A DNA stretch of 64,000 nucleotides from Asterias amurensis (GCF_032118995.1 NC_092649.1:18107332-18171331); one strand, 5' to 3'; numbered from the stretch's first letter, positions 9,767-20,760 are shown. Translations and numbers: made by a program. The notes: generated by a model from the letters alone, not told the origin.

Positions 9767-9926
9767 AATACTTCACAGAGGCAACGAGGGCGATTGCCTC
9801 TATACCCCTGGTGGTCATTGCTTTAGTGCCCCTGAAATGCTTCAGTAGAAATGTACAATTTCCTCACTTGGTGCCCTTTGCCAAAGAGACAATTGCCTGG
9901 TGCCCTCGCCCTTTCAAAAACGAAGC
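9767..9926 (-). repeat. dispersed 160-bp repeat, copy 1
   Basis: Its reverse complement aligns along its length with 49215-49378: CGTTTTTGAAAGGGC, GGCAAAGGGCACC, GCATTTCAGGGGCAC, AAAGCAATGACCA. Family not identified. Confidence 0.65.
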
Positions 9927-9929
9927 ATA

Positions 9930-11540
9930 CATGCTCAATGAATATGGAAACACAAAAAGGCGAGTTGAATTGAACTGAAACTGAACGTTGCATTGTCAGT
10001 CAGTCCGTATAAACACAACACCAGTGAACACGACGTGGGAAATAACTCAATGCAAAAATGCTATTAGATGTAAAGTTCATTTTAATTTATTACCCAAAAA
10101 GTACGTGGGTCTGCTATGAAATCATAATACATCGTTGCTTCCACATTATTAGGAACAGAGATTGATGGATTATTGAGCCTGTGTGGTATCACTTAGGCCC
10201 AAAATCTGACGATGAAAATTGGGTACTTACGCTAAAAGCATGTTGACAAATTTCTCACAATAAAAAGTGACAACCCTGACGTAGGCTTATGTTCTCGTCA
10301 TGAGTTACAAATTAGCAACATGGCGGGCAGTATCAAGTGTCAAGCTATTTGCATTAGAGTAATGAAAGGGGGGGGGGGTAATAAACTGGATCTAACAATC
10401 GAGCTTGATGTTAGGAGTTTTTTAACGCTACATACGAAATGTGGACCTCAGGACAAAACAAGTCCACATAATGTAGGGACTTGGAGCACTGTTTATGTGG
10501 ATTTAAACACGTCCACACGGTGTTTATTTTACAGTGTTGAAGAATAATGATTTTCATTAAAAGTGTACAGAACAAAGGAATGTCCACAGAGTGACTGCAA
10601 CATCACAGAGCTGTATGTGTGAAAATTTTTCGAACCTTTAGTCGATTTCGTACTCAATGTTTAAACTTGTCATTGTGGGCCTAGTAGTTGAAACATTTAC
10701 GTTGGATCACTAAGTTACATAAGAGATAATGGGGTCTTTTTAAGCCTTAACATATTCATAGAAACGTACGGAGCTCTGGAAGTGCCAATCAATCTGTTGA
10801 GTTCATGGGACTGCAGGATGATAAAACCATAAATGTCCGATGACGTCATCCTAGGATTATTAATCTGTGAATGACGACATCGTGATTGAAAGTATGATGT
10901 AAGATGTCTTCCAGAACTATTTCATCTCTCGATGGGGAAATCCTGATAAAAGGGTGTTGTCTTCCCAGGATAATTTATAATGGGTTCTCTACATTTTCAG
11001 GATGTTTTATCAGCCCAAGTTAACTTATCTCAGGATGTCGGCAAATCTTACGCATGATGTCGACATCCCAAGATAAGACATATCAGAAAAGCGACATCTT
11101 ACTTCAGGATGTCGGCATCCTAAGAAAACATACACCTCAAGGAGTCATCATCTTGATACGTTTGTTTGTGACGTCATTCTCTTGCATAATAAAAACTCAG
11201 GATCTCAAAATGTCGAATGGCACTTCCCGAACTCCGTGCAGTACATTTCAAACTTGTTTTAAATCGGCGTATAAATTATAAATGAACATGGTCATGGGTA
11301 TGATGAACATAGCAAGTGTTTATGTGTTCACACACATCATTGCCAAAAGTTCGTGTAAAAACCTGAAAACGAGTTTAAAAGTATATTCGCGTGTTTTAAG
11401 AAAGTGTGCTTTGGACTCGTTCAAAGAGTATTACAATAGACCCTTGCATATGCCGCCGACATCTATGATGAAAAATAATAGAAAAGTGTACGGCTTGTAA
11501 AAGATGGCATTGCAAGAAGGATTATACAAACCAGCTGCAT
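9930..11540. other. intergenic with short GATGTC inverted repeats
   Basis: No gene recognised. Between 10900 and 11130 AGGATGTCGGCATCCTAAG-like palindromic blocks recur four or five times next to AAGATAAG. A G-run is at about 10369-10378. The frames at 11054-11500 match nothing I know. Confidence 0.5.
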
Positions 11541-11676
11541 AGTATAACTAATCGCAAACACTCAGTGCGCAAGGGCTTACTGCTAAATGAGGTGCATGCT
11601 GGTCTAGCTTGCGATCAAACTAGCCTCATTCCACGCATAATAGGCGCGTACTACTGAGTAGTTGCATAGATAAGGA

Positions 11677-11803
11677 GTGCGTTTCGGCGACCCCAACCAG
11701 AAACATTGGTTATCGGTTGGGCGTTTTCGCGTGTTCGGTTGAGACCAACCAGTAACCGACTTGTTGACTCGGTTGAGTTTTAGTTGGGGTCGCCAAAACG
11801 TAC
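11677..11803. mobile_element. 127-bp hairpin MITE
   Basis: Inverted ends GTGCGTTTCGGCGACCCCAA and TTGGGGTCGCCAAAACGTAC; inside, ATTGGTTATCGGTTGG and GAGACCAACCAGTAACC are also partly inverted. Confidence 0.75.
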
Positions 11804-11839
11804 ACAAGGTCTAGGTGTCACACTTTTCAACAGCGCCCT

Positions 11840-12255
11840 CACTGTGGCAAAAAGAGGCAGATCGTCGGACGATTGGTGCGCAATAACGTGCAAGTGGCCT
11901 CGTTTGGCGTACCAGCAGTGTTCGTCCAATGAGCTGCGTCCGTTTTCCCCAATGAGGGAGCTTTTTCAGAATGTGACGTCATAAGCAAGGGGTCTGTATA
12001 CAAGCAATTCAAAACAATGAACATTTTTCCATCTATTTTTTTGGCAGACTCGTCAGACTTATTTTGGGGGTAAAATTCATACGTTTTAAATCTGATGCAA
12101 CGACGGTATAATTATCATTCCAACTGAGAGATGTACACAAAGTTAGTGATTTCCAAAAGTATCACAAAGCACAAAACGTTTTTCTCCACAACTGTCTCAG
12201 CACCATTGTGCCACAACGCACAATATTATTGTTCAGTAATTTCTCTCAATTGAAA
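11840..12255. other. 3' flank of the GPCR gene
   Basis: Unique sequence downstream of the receptor stop codon. No canonical AATAAA was found on the minus strand in the first 150 bp. Confidence 0.45.
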
Positions 12256-13893
12256 TCATGGTTTACGAAGGCAGGGACATCTATTTGTCGCCTTAGTTAG
12301 TATTTTAACAAACTCAGTCCGGAATGCCTTATTGACCACCGTGTAAACGAGTGGGTTGAGAGCTGCACTCATAGTAGCTATACAAGTCACAAGAATGTCT
12401 AAATTAGGCCTCGTGTCAACGTAAGACACCACAAAGAGAGGCAACCAGCAGAGACTGAAGACACCGATGATGTAAGAGGCTCGCTTGGCTGTCTTTAGCT
12501 CTACTCTCCTCTTCCCTCGTGCTCGAGTCTCAGGGTTCATAACACACACCGAGCCTTGGATATCACCGGAGATACAGCTGAGACGGTGGGGGTCACGCTC
12601 CAGTCCAGCGTCCACGTTCAGGCCGCCAACTGCTCCACCTGACGCGGTGTCCTTGTCAGCGGCAGATGCTGCTGGCATTGAGGACGAAGCCTTGTCTTCA
12701 TCGACGGCCTGGTAGATGTTGGAGGGACTCGCTGGAGTGACGGTAAATAACGTCGCATTAGCTTGTAAATGATCGAACCCACGCTGACCATCGTTGGGTT
12801 GAATTCCTGGTTCGTTTTCTGGAGGTTCTTGAGCTATACCACACGATCCAACACCAGTGTCAGATGATGTCATGCTCTGTTGATGTACCTCCGGAATCCC
12901 AGTCACAACACACGGACCTTGCTTGGTCTTCAAGAGTGATTTAGAGGCTCCTGTGTTCGGACTACCCTCACGACTATCTCCCTTTTTGTTCTCGGGGTTT
13001 CCTTGAAGCAGGTCACCACTGGTCCCTGGCAGGACGTTGATCTGGACCGCGGGGTCCCTGCTCTGGTTCCGGAGCGTTACCGGTACAGCTATGGGAGCAA
13101 TCACGTTCCTCCTCCAACAACAGCACAATCTCGACGAGACCGGACGGGTGGTGGTGTCGTTGCCCGCGTGGCTGGTAATACTATTGGACTTAGACTTGTT
13201 CTCCTTGACGTGTTTGCGAACCGTTCTAAAAATCTTCAGGTAGAAGATCATGACGCCGAGTAGGCACACGAGTCCCAATGGCGCTATGATCGCTATATGG
13301 ATATAATCTTTATTGGGTTCGTCAGTGAGTTGACACGCACACAGCAGATACAGTGAAGAGTTTTGGAAGAACACGGCAGTCGGGACGGATAGGAGTACTG
13401 CCGAGACCCACGAGGTGGTTATCCCCGCTAAGACGCGACGACGTTTCTGCTTGGTCTCGAACGGGTGCATAATCGCCTCGTAACGCTCCACGCTTATCGC
13501 CACTAACGTGATGAGCTGCACAGAGCTGCTGATAACGTGAACGATGTTTTGCGTGGTGCAGAGGATATCGTTGTAAGGGTTACACGTCCAGCCGAGGTTG
13601 TTGAGAGTACCAGCGAGCATGATGGGTGTACTTGTAAAACAAACCACTAGGTCTCCAACGGCTAGATTGACAAGTAGGGCATTGTTGGCTGTCCGTAAGC
13701 TCCGATTGCCGTACACGCTCAAACACACTAAAACGTTCCCAACAACACCGAAGAAGACCGACAGAAGCAAAATCACAGTCGACAGAATGAGCAGTGCATC
13801 TGTCGACTCCCGGGTGCCGTCAAAGTCGTCAATTGCAGATAAATTCTGTCCAACGGCGTCTGTGTGGTTGGAAATGTTCAGCTGGGAATTCAT
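12256..13893 (-). CDS. orphan class A (rhodopsin-like) GPCR, single exon
   Basis: 545-residue plasma-membrane receptor with all class A landmarks: N53 (1.50) in TM1, LAVGD with D81 (2.50), C112 (3.25), E136-R137-Y138 at the end of TM3, W162 (4.50), C185/C187 in loop 2, Y218 (5.58), CWLP with W483/P485 in TM6, and NPLVY 513-517 in TM7. Helix 8 follows, then a short tail with C539/C541, possible palmitoylation sites. N6, N9 and N17 are N-glycosylation sequons. Loop 3 is about 245 residues (223-468), rich in Ser/Pro/Gly and of low complexity. Position 3.32 is H119, not the Asp of amine receptors, and 5.50 is C210 with proline displaced to 205. Ligand and G protein cannot be told. ATG 13893 has G at -3, and an in-frame TAA lies 12 codons upstream, which supports this start and an intronless coding region. 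The plus-strand frames here are shadows. Confidence 0.96.
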   Translation of the reverse strand: MNSQLNISNHTDAVGQNLSAIDDFDGTRESTDALLILSTVILLLSVFFGVVGNVLVCLSVYGNRSLRTANNALLVNLAVGDLVVCFTSTPIMLAGTLNNLGWTCNPYNDILCTTQNIVHVISSSVQLITLVAISVERYEAIMHPFETKQKRRRVLAGITTSWVSAVLLSVPTAVFFQNSSLYLLCACQLTDEPNKDYIHIAIIAPLGLVCLLGVMIFYLKIFRTVRKHVKENKSKSNSITSHAGNDTTTRPVSSRLCCCWRRNVIAPIAVPVTLRNQSRDPAVQINVLPGTSGDLLQGNPENKKGDSREGSPNTGASKSLLKTKQGPCVVTGIPEVHQQSMTSSDTGVGSCGIAQEPPENEPGIQPNDGQRGFDHLQANATLFTVTPASPSNIYQAVDEDKASSSMPAASAADKDTASGGAVGGLNVDAGLERDPHRLSCISGDIQGSVCVMNPETRARGKRRVELKTAKRASYIIGVFSLCWLPLFVVSYVDTRPNLDILVTCIATMSAALNPLVYTVVNKAFRTEFVKILTKATNRCPCLRKP

Positions 13894-13933
13894 AACGAAT
13901 GTTGCTCCTACCCGTCCACGCTTGCATTATAAT

Positions 13934-14425
13934 CATCCAACAGTCAGAAATTAAACATGCAGAAACTTCGGTGGGGAAAATTGGTAAAGAAACTCAAATA
14001 CTTTTGCTGCTCACTCGTAACAAGTACAATCACATTTCCCCTAATGCTGTGGGTTGTGTTGCAGTGCTCTCCGTAGTATGTATTTTTCATCCAATAGTCA
14101 GAAACATAGTTTGTGATCTCGGTAGGGGGAAACTTGAGAAAGAAACTCCAACCAAATCACTGTTGCTGCTCACTTTTAACAAGTAAACTCATAGTTATTC
14201 CCCATATGCGATGGGATGGGTTGTTGCAGTGCTCTCTGCAGCATGTATTGTTCATCCAAATAGCCAACGACTAAACATGCAGAACACAGTTTGTGATATC
14301 GGTGGGGAAGAAACTCCAATCGAAACACTATTGCTGCTCACTCAAGAAGTAAACTCATATTTCCCCTTCAGTCGGTGGGTTGTGTATGGTTGTGTTGCAG
14401 TGCTCTCAGCAGCATGGATTTCTGT
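13934..14425. repeat. three tandem 154-170 bp repeats abutting the GPCR start
   Basis: Copies start at 13934, 14088 and 14253 with CATCCAA(C/T/A)AGTCAGAAA-like text, followed by GTGGGGAAA, AAGAAACTC, TTGCTGCTCACT and TTGTGTTGCAGTGCTCTC. The first copy begins 41 bp upstream of the receptor ATG, so the array forms the 5' UTR or proximal promoter. The small plus-strand frames here merely follow the repeat. Confidence 0.85.
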
Positions 14426-14560
14426 GGAGTGTACATTCAGAAGGTAGTACAACAAGTCCCTGGTGATACACAGAATATCCCGCTATCCGGTTGCCACGAT
14501 ACCACTTTGATCACAGATCTGATTAGGAAAATTATGTGATAGCTTTTATGATATAGCAAA

Positions 14561-14750
14561 CCTCCAGGTTGATAGCTGACAAGCCTTAATGAATTATTCA
14601 TGAAGCGTGGTTCTGGAACCAACCAATCAGGTGTGTTGATTAGCTGATCATAGCGCACCTCCAGGTTGATAGCTGTGCTGCCAGCCCGAATGAATTATTC
14701 ATGAAGCGTGGTTCTGGAACCAACCAATCGGATGAGTTGATTATCTGACA
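14561..14750. repeat. 97-bp tandem duplication upstream of the GPCR, with CCAAT motifs
   Basis: CCTCCAGGTTGATAGCTG, AATTATTCATGAAGCGTGG and TTCTGGAACCAACCAATC occur at 14561 and again at 14658 with few changes. Each unit holds one CCAAT motif on the plus strand. Confidence 0.85.
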
Positions 14751-14865
14751 ATGTCACATCTCGTGATTGATCCGTGTTAGATAACAAGAACGTAGTAATC
14801 AGTTCACGCGATTTTAACATTGAAGACGAGACTTTAATTTCCTTCGGTTCTCACTACTGAGAATC

Positions 14866-15075
14866 TATTTCCTTTGTCAATCGACTCTAACAATCTGAAA
14901 AATAAATAAAGTAAAAAGTACAAATTTTACGGCTGAATGGAATTATGAAATTAGCGTTTTTAAACCTGTGATAACAGAAACAAAACAAATTGACAAGTTA
15001 AAAAAAAGGTATTTCCTTTGTCAATCGACACTTCCAATCTGAAAAATGAAGCAAAAAAATACAAAGGCAGGAGTT
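14866..15075. repeat. 144-bp tandem duplication
   Basis: TATTTCCTTTGTCAATCGAC followed by CAATCTGAAAAAT occurs at 14866 and at 15010, each followed by A-rich sequence and ACAAA. Confidence 0.75.
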
Positions 15076-15730
15076 AATTTCCGGTTTAAACGGTTGGAGT
15101 ACGTGTCCAAAATATGCAGTACGTCATTTTGAAATATGGTGGACACATTGGGACCTTGTCTTTTTTTTTTCCTTCTTGTTTTTATCTTGTCTCCTGTTTT
15201 TTGATATTATATGGGTTATGTTTTGGCAAGGTTTTTAATCTGCTTTTGTTTTAATGTTTACTGTTGTGTGATTTGTTTACAGCGTTTGAGTGCAATCTCC
15301 TTTTTTTATAATTATATTAAATTAATGGTACAATTATATTTTTACTGTTGGTAGGGGTCTGGTTGTACACATCTCTAGATTACAGTTTTGATACTCAGTA
15401 CAACCTTGGCAGCCCCTGCCCAACTTGTAATCTTTGTATAATGTATAACGATTTTAAATAACTAAATAAAAATAAAAATTGCACTGTTGGTTTTGATAAA
15501 TCTGTATGCATTATACATCGAAACCAAACAGTGACACCCACCCCCATGGGTGCGCCATATCTTTAACAAGGCTAATGACCTATAAGCGGAGGACTGCTTG
15601 TTTTAGAACTCTCGTGGTTCCACAGTATAACCCACCAATACATACATATCCTCTTACAGATCGATTTTTTGTTATAGTAATCGAACAAAACATTTAATTT
15701 TTTTCGATTATATAGAAAATAATAATATGA
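15076..15730. other. intergenic, no gene seen
   Basis: T-rich and A-rich stretches with an A-rich end near 15460-15480 that resembles a retroposon tail; no coding sequence supports it. Confidence 0.45.
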
Positions 15731-15734
15731 CTGA

Positions 15735-15962
15735 TGAACCCCTTCTCTTTTCGATAAGTGCATGCACTGGGTTCTTTTACATTCGTTACACAACACATGG
15801 GACCAACGGCTTTACGTCTCATCCGAAGGACGAAGCAATGGCAAAGTGTCTTGCTTAAGGACACAGTGTCACGGCTGGGTATTCGAACCCACACTCTGCT
15901 GATCAGAAACACCATGAATTTGAATGCAGTGCTCTTATTTTAACCGCTCGGCCACGACACTT
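15735..15962 (-). mobile_element. tRNA-Leu-derived SINE
   Basis: On the minus strand the head reads GTCGTGGCCGAGCGGTTAAA (A box TGGCCGAGCGG), and GTGGGTTCGAATACCCAGCC carries the B box; CCGTGAC can pair with the 5' end as an acceptor stem. Then follow CTTAAGCAAGACACTTTGCC, CCTTCGGATGAGACG, AAAGCCGTTGGTCCCATGTG and GAACCCAGTGCATG. The second half looks like a conserved animal SINE core domain. The anticodon region is decayed, so this is not a functional tRNA. Confidence 0.75.
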
Positions 15963-15973
15963 CCGCTTAGTAA

Positions 15974-16284
15974 AGAGCCAAAGAGAGCTGTCGATAGTGT
16001 AAAACATTGTGAGAAATGCCTCACGTAGTTTTTGAGAAGAGGTTAACTTTTCACCAAAATAGTAGAACACTTCAGGTCTGAGGCCTTTTTAATATATGCA
16101 TCTAAAAGCACACAATGATGTGTAATTAGGTTGTTTTATTTATTTAATTCTTCTCTTGCGACTTCGATGAGCAACTGAGCCATTTTGACAGATTTGTTAT
16201 TTTGTGCGTAATGATGTTGGGATACACCAAATGAGAATACTGGTCTTTGACAATTTTTACCAAACGTGTCCAGTGCCTTTAAAT
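15974..16284 (+). mobile_element. R1 MITE, 5'-truncated copy
   Basis: Begins in AGAGCTGTCGATAGTGTAAA, carries the old-type centre (TTCAGGTCTGAGGCC) and ends GTGTCCAGTGCCTTTAAA. Confidence 0.8.
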
Positions 16285-16660
16285 TTCAAAAATTCTGACT
16301 GTCTCTGATCAATCTTAATGTTGTTTTCCCTCTCCATTCTGTCCCTGTTTGATGTACCCAAGGTTATACATCAAACCGAGTGACAACCGTTGTCGGAGCT
16401 CCCTCCGTCTTTAAAAGGTTTTGCAAAGTGGACAAACAGCTGAAGCGAGAGTTATGTGACTAAATAGTTGTATGCCGCCAACGTAATCATTGTTGTTTTA
16501 TTTTTTGACAAGTTATCATCTATTTATAGGTTCAGCTTACGTAAAACATGTATCTTGCTGTCAATGTTTATTATGAAGTCACATTGAAATGAAATATGCA
16601 TGAACGCAATGAGCAATGTGTTTTAGACTTTTATTAATATGTGATTTTACGATGAGTGTG
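16285..16660. other. intergenic, no gene seen
   Basis: Unique AT-rich sequence without recognisable features. Confidence 0.5.
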
Positions 16661-16808
16661 AATGGGAGACATTTGGGACGCTTGGTAGCAGCAGACTTAC
16701 CAGGTAAGATCCATTGTTCTCGGCAATGTGCGCATGCTCGGAACTACGTGAACAATGGAAATTTACCTGGTAAGTCTGCTGCCACCTAGCGTTCCAAAGT
16801 CTCCCATT
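16661..16808. mobile_element. 148-bp hairpin MITE
   Basis: Ends AATGGGAGACATTTGGGACG and GTTCCAAAGTCTCCCATT; the inverted arms continue through GCAGCAGACTTACCAGGTAA to CCATTGTTC/GAACAATGG, so almost the whole element is a hairpin. A partial copy lies at 33117-33165. Confidence 0.88.
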
Positions 16809-17092
16809 AACAAACTCCTGAGGTTCCGGACAGACATGTTTCTATTTTGGTTTACTCTCCAGCAAAGCGTTATTAGGCATATGGTTTGACCCATCATTAT
16901 TACGATACCAAAACAAAGAAAAGAGTATACAAACAAAAACTGGTTTACTCAAATTATTTTACTGATGTTCTTTTGAGACTCAATGGGCTGAAATGTTTAA
17001 GAACGTTTTCTCCGCGTTAGATGGAGTAGACCCAGACCAACCTCAGCAACAAAGACGAGATCCAGAAAATGTTCATGTTTACGACAGCCAAG

Positions 17093-17162
17093 ACACACAA
17101 AATTGGTTACTCACATTACGAAAATGTCCTGAAATGTAATGTGAGTAACACATTTTGTGTGT
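17093..17162. repeat. 70-bp hairpin
   Basis: Arms 17093-17119 and 17136-17162: ACACACAAAATTGGTTACTC and its near reverse complement GAGTAACACATTTTGTGTGT, with an ATTACG...GTAAT inner stem and a 16-nt loop. Confidence 0.75.
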
Positions 17163-17514
17163 ATTTATGACACATTTTTTTCTGGTTGTCACCTTTGGTG
17201 CAAAGGAATCCTAACTCTATCCTTACTTCTATATGAGGATAACATTTTATCGAGCATCTTCATCAAGGTAATTACAGCCCAAGAAAAAAGACATACAAAA
17301 CGAGTGACGTGAGTAACCGTAGAATTGCCCTGAACTGTCAAAGAAATTCACTAACTAAAATAAACTCGATGTGCCTGGTTTAAGTTGTGTCTTGGGGGTA
17401 GAAACAAAAAGTATCTTTGAACACTGAACCTTGTACACACAAAGAGTCCCACCTCTGAGCAGCCATGTCGTGCCTTTGCCTGCGTCTCAACCAGCGAATG
17501 TTGAGCGTTACTTA

Positions 17515-17897
17515 TTAAAGACACTGGACACTATTGGTAATTGTCAAGGACCAGTCTTCTCACTTGGTGTATCTCAACATATGTACAAAATAACAGTACT
17601 GTGACAGTTTGAGCTCGATTGGTCGTCGGAGTTGCGAGATAACTATGCAGGAAACTACCCTTGTCACACGAAGTTGTGTGCTTTCAGATGCTTGATTTCG
17701 AGACCTAAGTTCTAAACTTGAGGTCACGAAATCAAATTCGTAAAAAAAATTACTTATTTCTCTATAACTACGTCACTTCAGAGGGAGCCGTTTCTCAGTG
17801 TTTTACACTATCAACCTCTCCTCATTACTCGTCACCAAGTGAGGTTTTATGCTTATAACTATTTTGAGTAGTTACCAATAGTGTCCACTGCATTTAA
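17515..17897 (-). mobile_element. R1 MITE, full-length
   Basis: TTAAAGACACTGGACACTAT at one end, TGTCCACTGCATTTAA at the other; central palindrome arms TTTCGAGACCT and TGAGGTCACGAAATC. TTAA at both ends. Confidence 0.92.
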
Positions 17898-17899
17898 AT

Positions 17900-18980
17900 C
17901 GAGTCTTCGACTTATGCATTTCCTCTCGACTGTGTTGCCATATCATCTTTTCTCGTAGCTTTTAACTTCTGCGCTCGATCCTAGTTTCACCACTGAAGAT
18001 ATATTTTCTGTCTTGGAAAAACTGTTTTAAAATGAGCAATACATACAACTATGACTATGCTCTTTTAAGTGCATTACACAACACACGGGACCAACGGCTT
18101 TGCGTCCCATTCGAAAAACATCTAATCTGTTTGTCTGAGTACTAAGTCTGTGAGGAAGCGAGACTTATCCACAGGATCATAAATGTTCTATCAACCTTCA
18201 CATTTGTTGCTATAAAATAGATCCACTGAATTTTTTTTTAAAACCATTCATTAATCACACTCTTTGCCTATTTGATGCAGTACCTTTATGCTCAATTTAA
18301 CCCAATTTCCCTTAAGCGAAAAACATTGCCTTGTTTTTTGCGTCCAACATTGAAAACAGCCACTCGCCATGACTTGGTAGTTAGTATCTTGATTTCACAG
18401 AACGTGACTTCAGCGAGAAGTTTGGTGTGATTGCGCCGTGAGACAAGCCGAGCCTTTCACCGACCAGTTTAATACAGCACCTCGCGGCGAACAAACATCC
18501 CTTTGTCCACTAACAATTCCCGTCATTAAATATTGTGCCATTCTTCACAAGCTCGCCGCTTTAGTTAATTAAATTACAAGTCATTTCCATTACATCATAA
18601 TCGAATAAAATCGAATAATACCCGGCATTCCATGCGTGCGGTGCTTTTAACACGGAGGCGCCTCATCAGTGAATTCCTAACAACTAGGGAGATGTAAACA
18701 GACAGTTTATTTAAGAGAAGTTTTGTTAGACGTGTTCATATACACGGGGAGAGATTCAAGTTGACTTTTTACAATACGGCAACTGAACGTACAATAGGTT
18801 GATTTGGGAGACAGAGGGAGACACATTATTGCAATGAAAGAGGTTCTGATATTAAGAAGTCATACAAGGATATATCCAAACATCCCAAAAGGTGTAGCCA
18901 TTGATCTCTTCAATGGGCGTAGTAAATTATGTCTACACTCTAAGCGAATTGATCGAGTATAGAAGGATTGCACATAGCGC
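17900..18980. other. intergenic with a SINE fragment
   Basis: At about 18040-18125, ACACACGGGACCAACGGCTT matches the body of the SINE at 15735. Nothing else recognised. Confidence 0.5.
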
Positions 18981-19137
18981 CATAGACCTTTTCGCAAATA
19001 CCATTGCGCAAGCGCAAACTGTTGAATGAGGTGCATTGTGGGATAGATATGGATCAAATTTGGATACCAGCTAGACCACAATGCACCTAATTACAAGCTT
19101 TACGCGCGCGCCCCAGTATTTGCAAAAAAGGTCTATC
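18981..19137. mobile_element. R4 MITE, full-length
   Basis: CATAGACCTTTTCGCAAATA to TATTTGCAAAAAAGGTCTAT, 157 bp, about 90% like the 6093 copy. Confidence 0.9.
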
Positions 19138-19518
19138 GACCACCTTATTCGATGATAAACTTATGGAAAAGTGCAGCACGCGTTGCGCACCCTCAGCCAA
19201 TGAGAGCCCTTCATACGTGCAAGGTTAATCCTAGATGGCGGTCAATGACGTCATGTGCAATTCATTTTTTTCCCACTCGATTACTAAGAAGTACGATAGA
19301 AGTTAATGCCATCACTGCCAAAACATGAATGCAAAAGAATGTGATACAAAGATCCACGAAGAGTAAGCATATACCGTCCCAATGTCCATAACACTATCGG
19401 TGTGAATAATTTAAATATAGTTTTTAATATTGATAATCATAATAACTTTCGATTTATGTAGCGGATAATATTCTCTATGCGTTTTTCAAAAGAGTATAAC
19501 GCTTTCACAACCCACATC

Positions 19519-19665
19519 AATACGTAGTACTTTCCCAAGCTCTGTGAACAAAATCTCCGGCATTACTCAGGTGGGATTCGAACCCACGACCGTCATACCA
19601 ACTAAAGAAAACCGAGATTGCCCAGTAGCTACATACAGAGGGCGGTTCTAATCTACAGTTTTGGT
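19519..19665 (-). mobile_element. tRNA-derived SINE copy
   Basis: The minus strand reads GGTCGTGGGTTCGAATCCCA (perfect B box), then TAATGCC, GATTTTGTTCACAGAGCTTG and GGAAAGTACTACG. The A-box side (ACTGGGCAATCTCGG) is degraded. Confidence 0.7.
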
Positions 19666-20580
19666 AAAACCAAAATCTATATTTTTTATTAACCTCCATC
19701 AACATGATAGTATTTGAGTGGTGATTGCATATTAAACTTAAAACATAAACTTCTTGCATCGAGTGGTTTATATGAGACTCAATTTGTATAAGTCGATGGT
19801 ATAAGGAAAGTAGTAAACATGATGCGAGTCTATTGTTTATAGTTTTTAGTGACATGGTGACATTTTGCAATATTGGATTGATGTCTTTGGTCTTTGATCC
19901 TTGCCCGTCTTTTGTGGACGATTACGTGAAAGACCTTTGATGACATCTAAAAATACCATAATAAATAATTTAATAAAGTATCCTCGCGATTTTACAGTCA
20001 CGCCATTATATTTCATCGGTATCAAATATTGAACTTCCTCTGAACTTTCCATTAGTCTAACACTTTCAAGCAATAGACCTTTTTCCCCAAGAAGAAGACG
20101 GACGCGTGAGTTTGTAAACCACTGTATAACTCCAGAAGAAGAAAAAAATACCTTTACAATTTGTTCTCCCTAAGAAATCTGATCTTACGACCGACTGGAC
20201 AACACAATACATCTTAAGCTATTTGAATGCTTTCAAACTGCCACGCCGAGAGAGTTATTATAAATACGTTTTGATTGAATAATCCTATTGAGCAAGTATT
20301 TCCGCTGTGGTTTAAGCGAACACACACAAAAACTCCATGATATTTCAAAAGAAGTATAAATGACAAGGACAATAACTACATATCTCTGAACTCCAATTAG
20401 TGTTACGAGTATGCTTGACGTTCACAAAGACCTTATGTATCAATCTGTGACTAATTGAAGTGGACATCCAACATCTCTGATCCCAACGCACGGGGTTATG
20501 TCAGACTTTGACTCAAGTCCCGCGAGGTTTCTTCTTATTTCAGTCCCATCGCCTATAACGTCAGAGAACTTTTGTGCGGC
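19666..20580. other. intergenic, no gene seen
   Basis: Short stop-bounded frames only. At 20495-20560 GACTTTGACTCAAGTCC and CAGTCCCATCGCC match part of the repeat at 21446-21500. Confidence 0.5.
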
Positions 20581-20589
20581 CAGTGTAGC

Positions 20590-20760
20590 ATGCAATTATG
20601 TCCTCTATGCAATACTTTCCGTGGAACATTATTGCATATGCACTAATGTCGGCCGGACGGTTTTGCATATGCAATCGTGTCCGCCCGAATGCAATTTTGT
20701 CCGACCGGACACATTTGCATATGCAGTTGTGTCCGCCCCCGTGCAAAACCGTCCCAGTAA
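20590..20760. repeat. TGCATATGCA / GTCCG palindrome cluster, left part
   Basis: Perfect TGCATATGCA palindromes at 20633, 20664 and 20716 alternate with GTCCG inverted pairs (GGCCGGACGG, GTCCGACCGGACAC). Roughly 30-50 bp periodicity. Confidence 0.85.

Noticed and set aside
11054..11500. Two consecutive plus-strand frames of 72-75 residues
   Set aside because: No recognisable domain, and the sequence overlaps GATGTC inverted repeats.
13598..14186. Plus-strand frames overlapping the GPCR start and upstream repeats
   Set aside because: Antisense of the receptor and of the tandem repeat; no independent support.
15876..15957. tRNA-Leu gene
   Set aside because: A and B boxes are present but the anticodon arm is decayed and the sequence continues into a SINE body.
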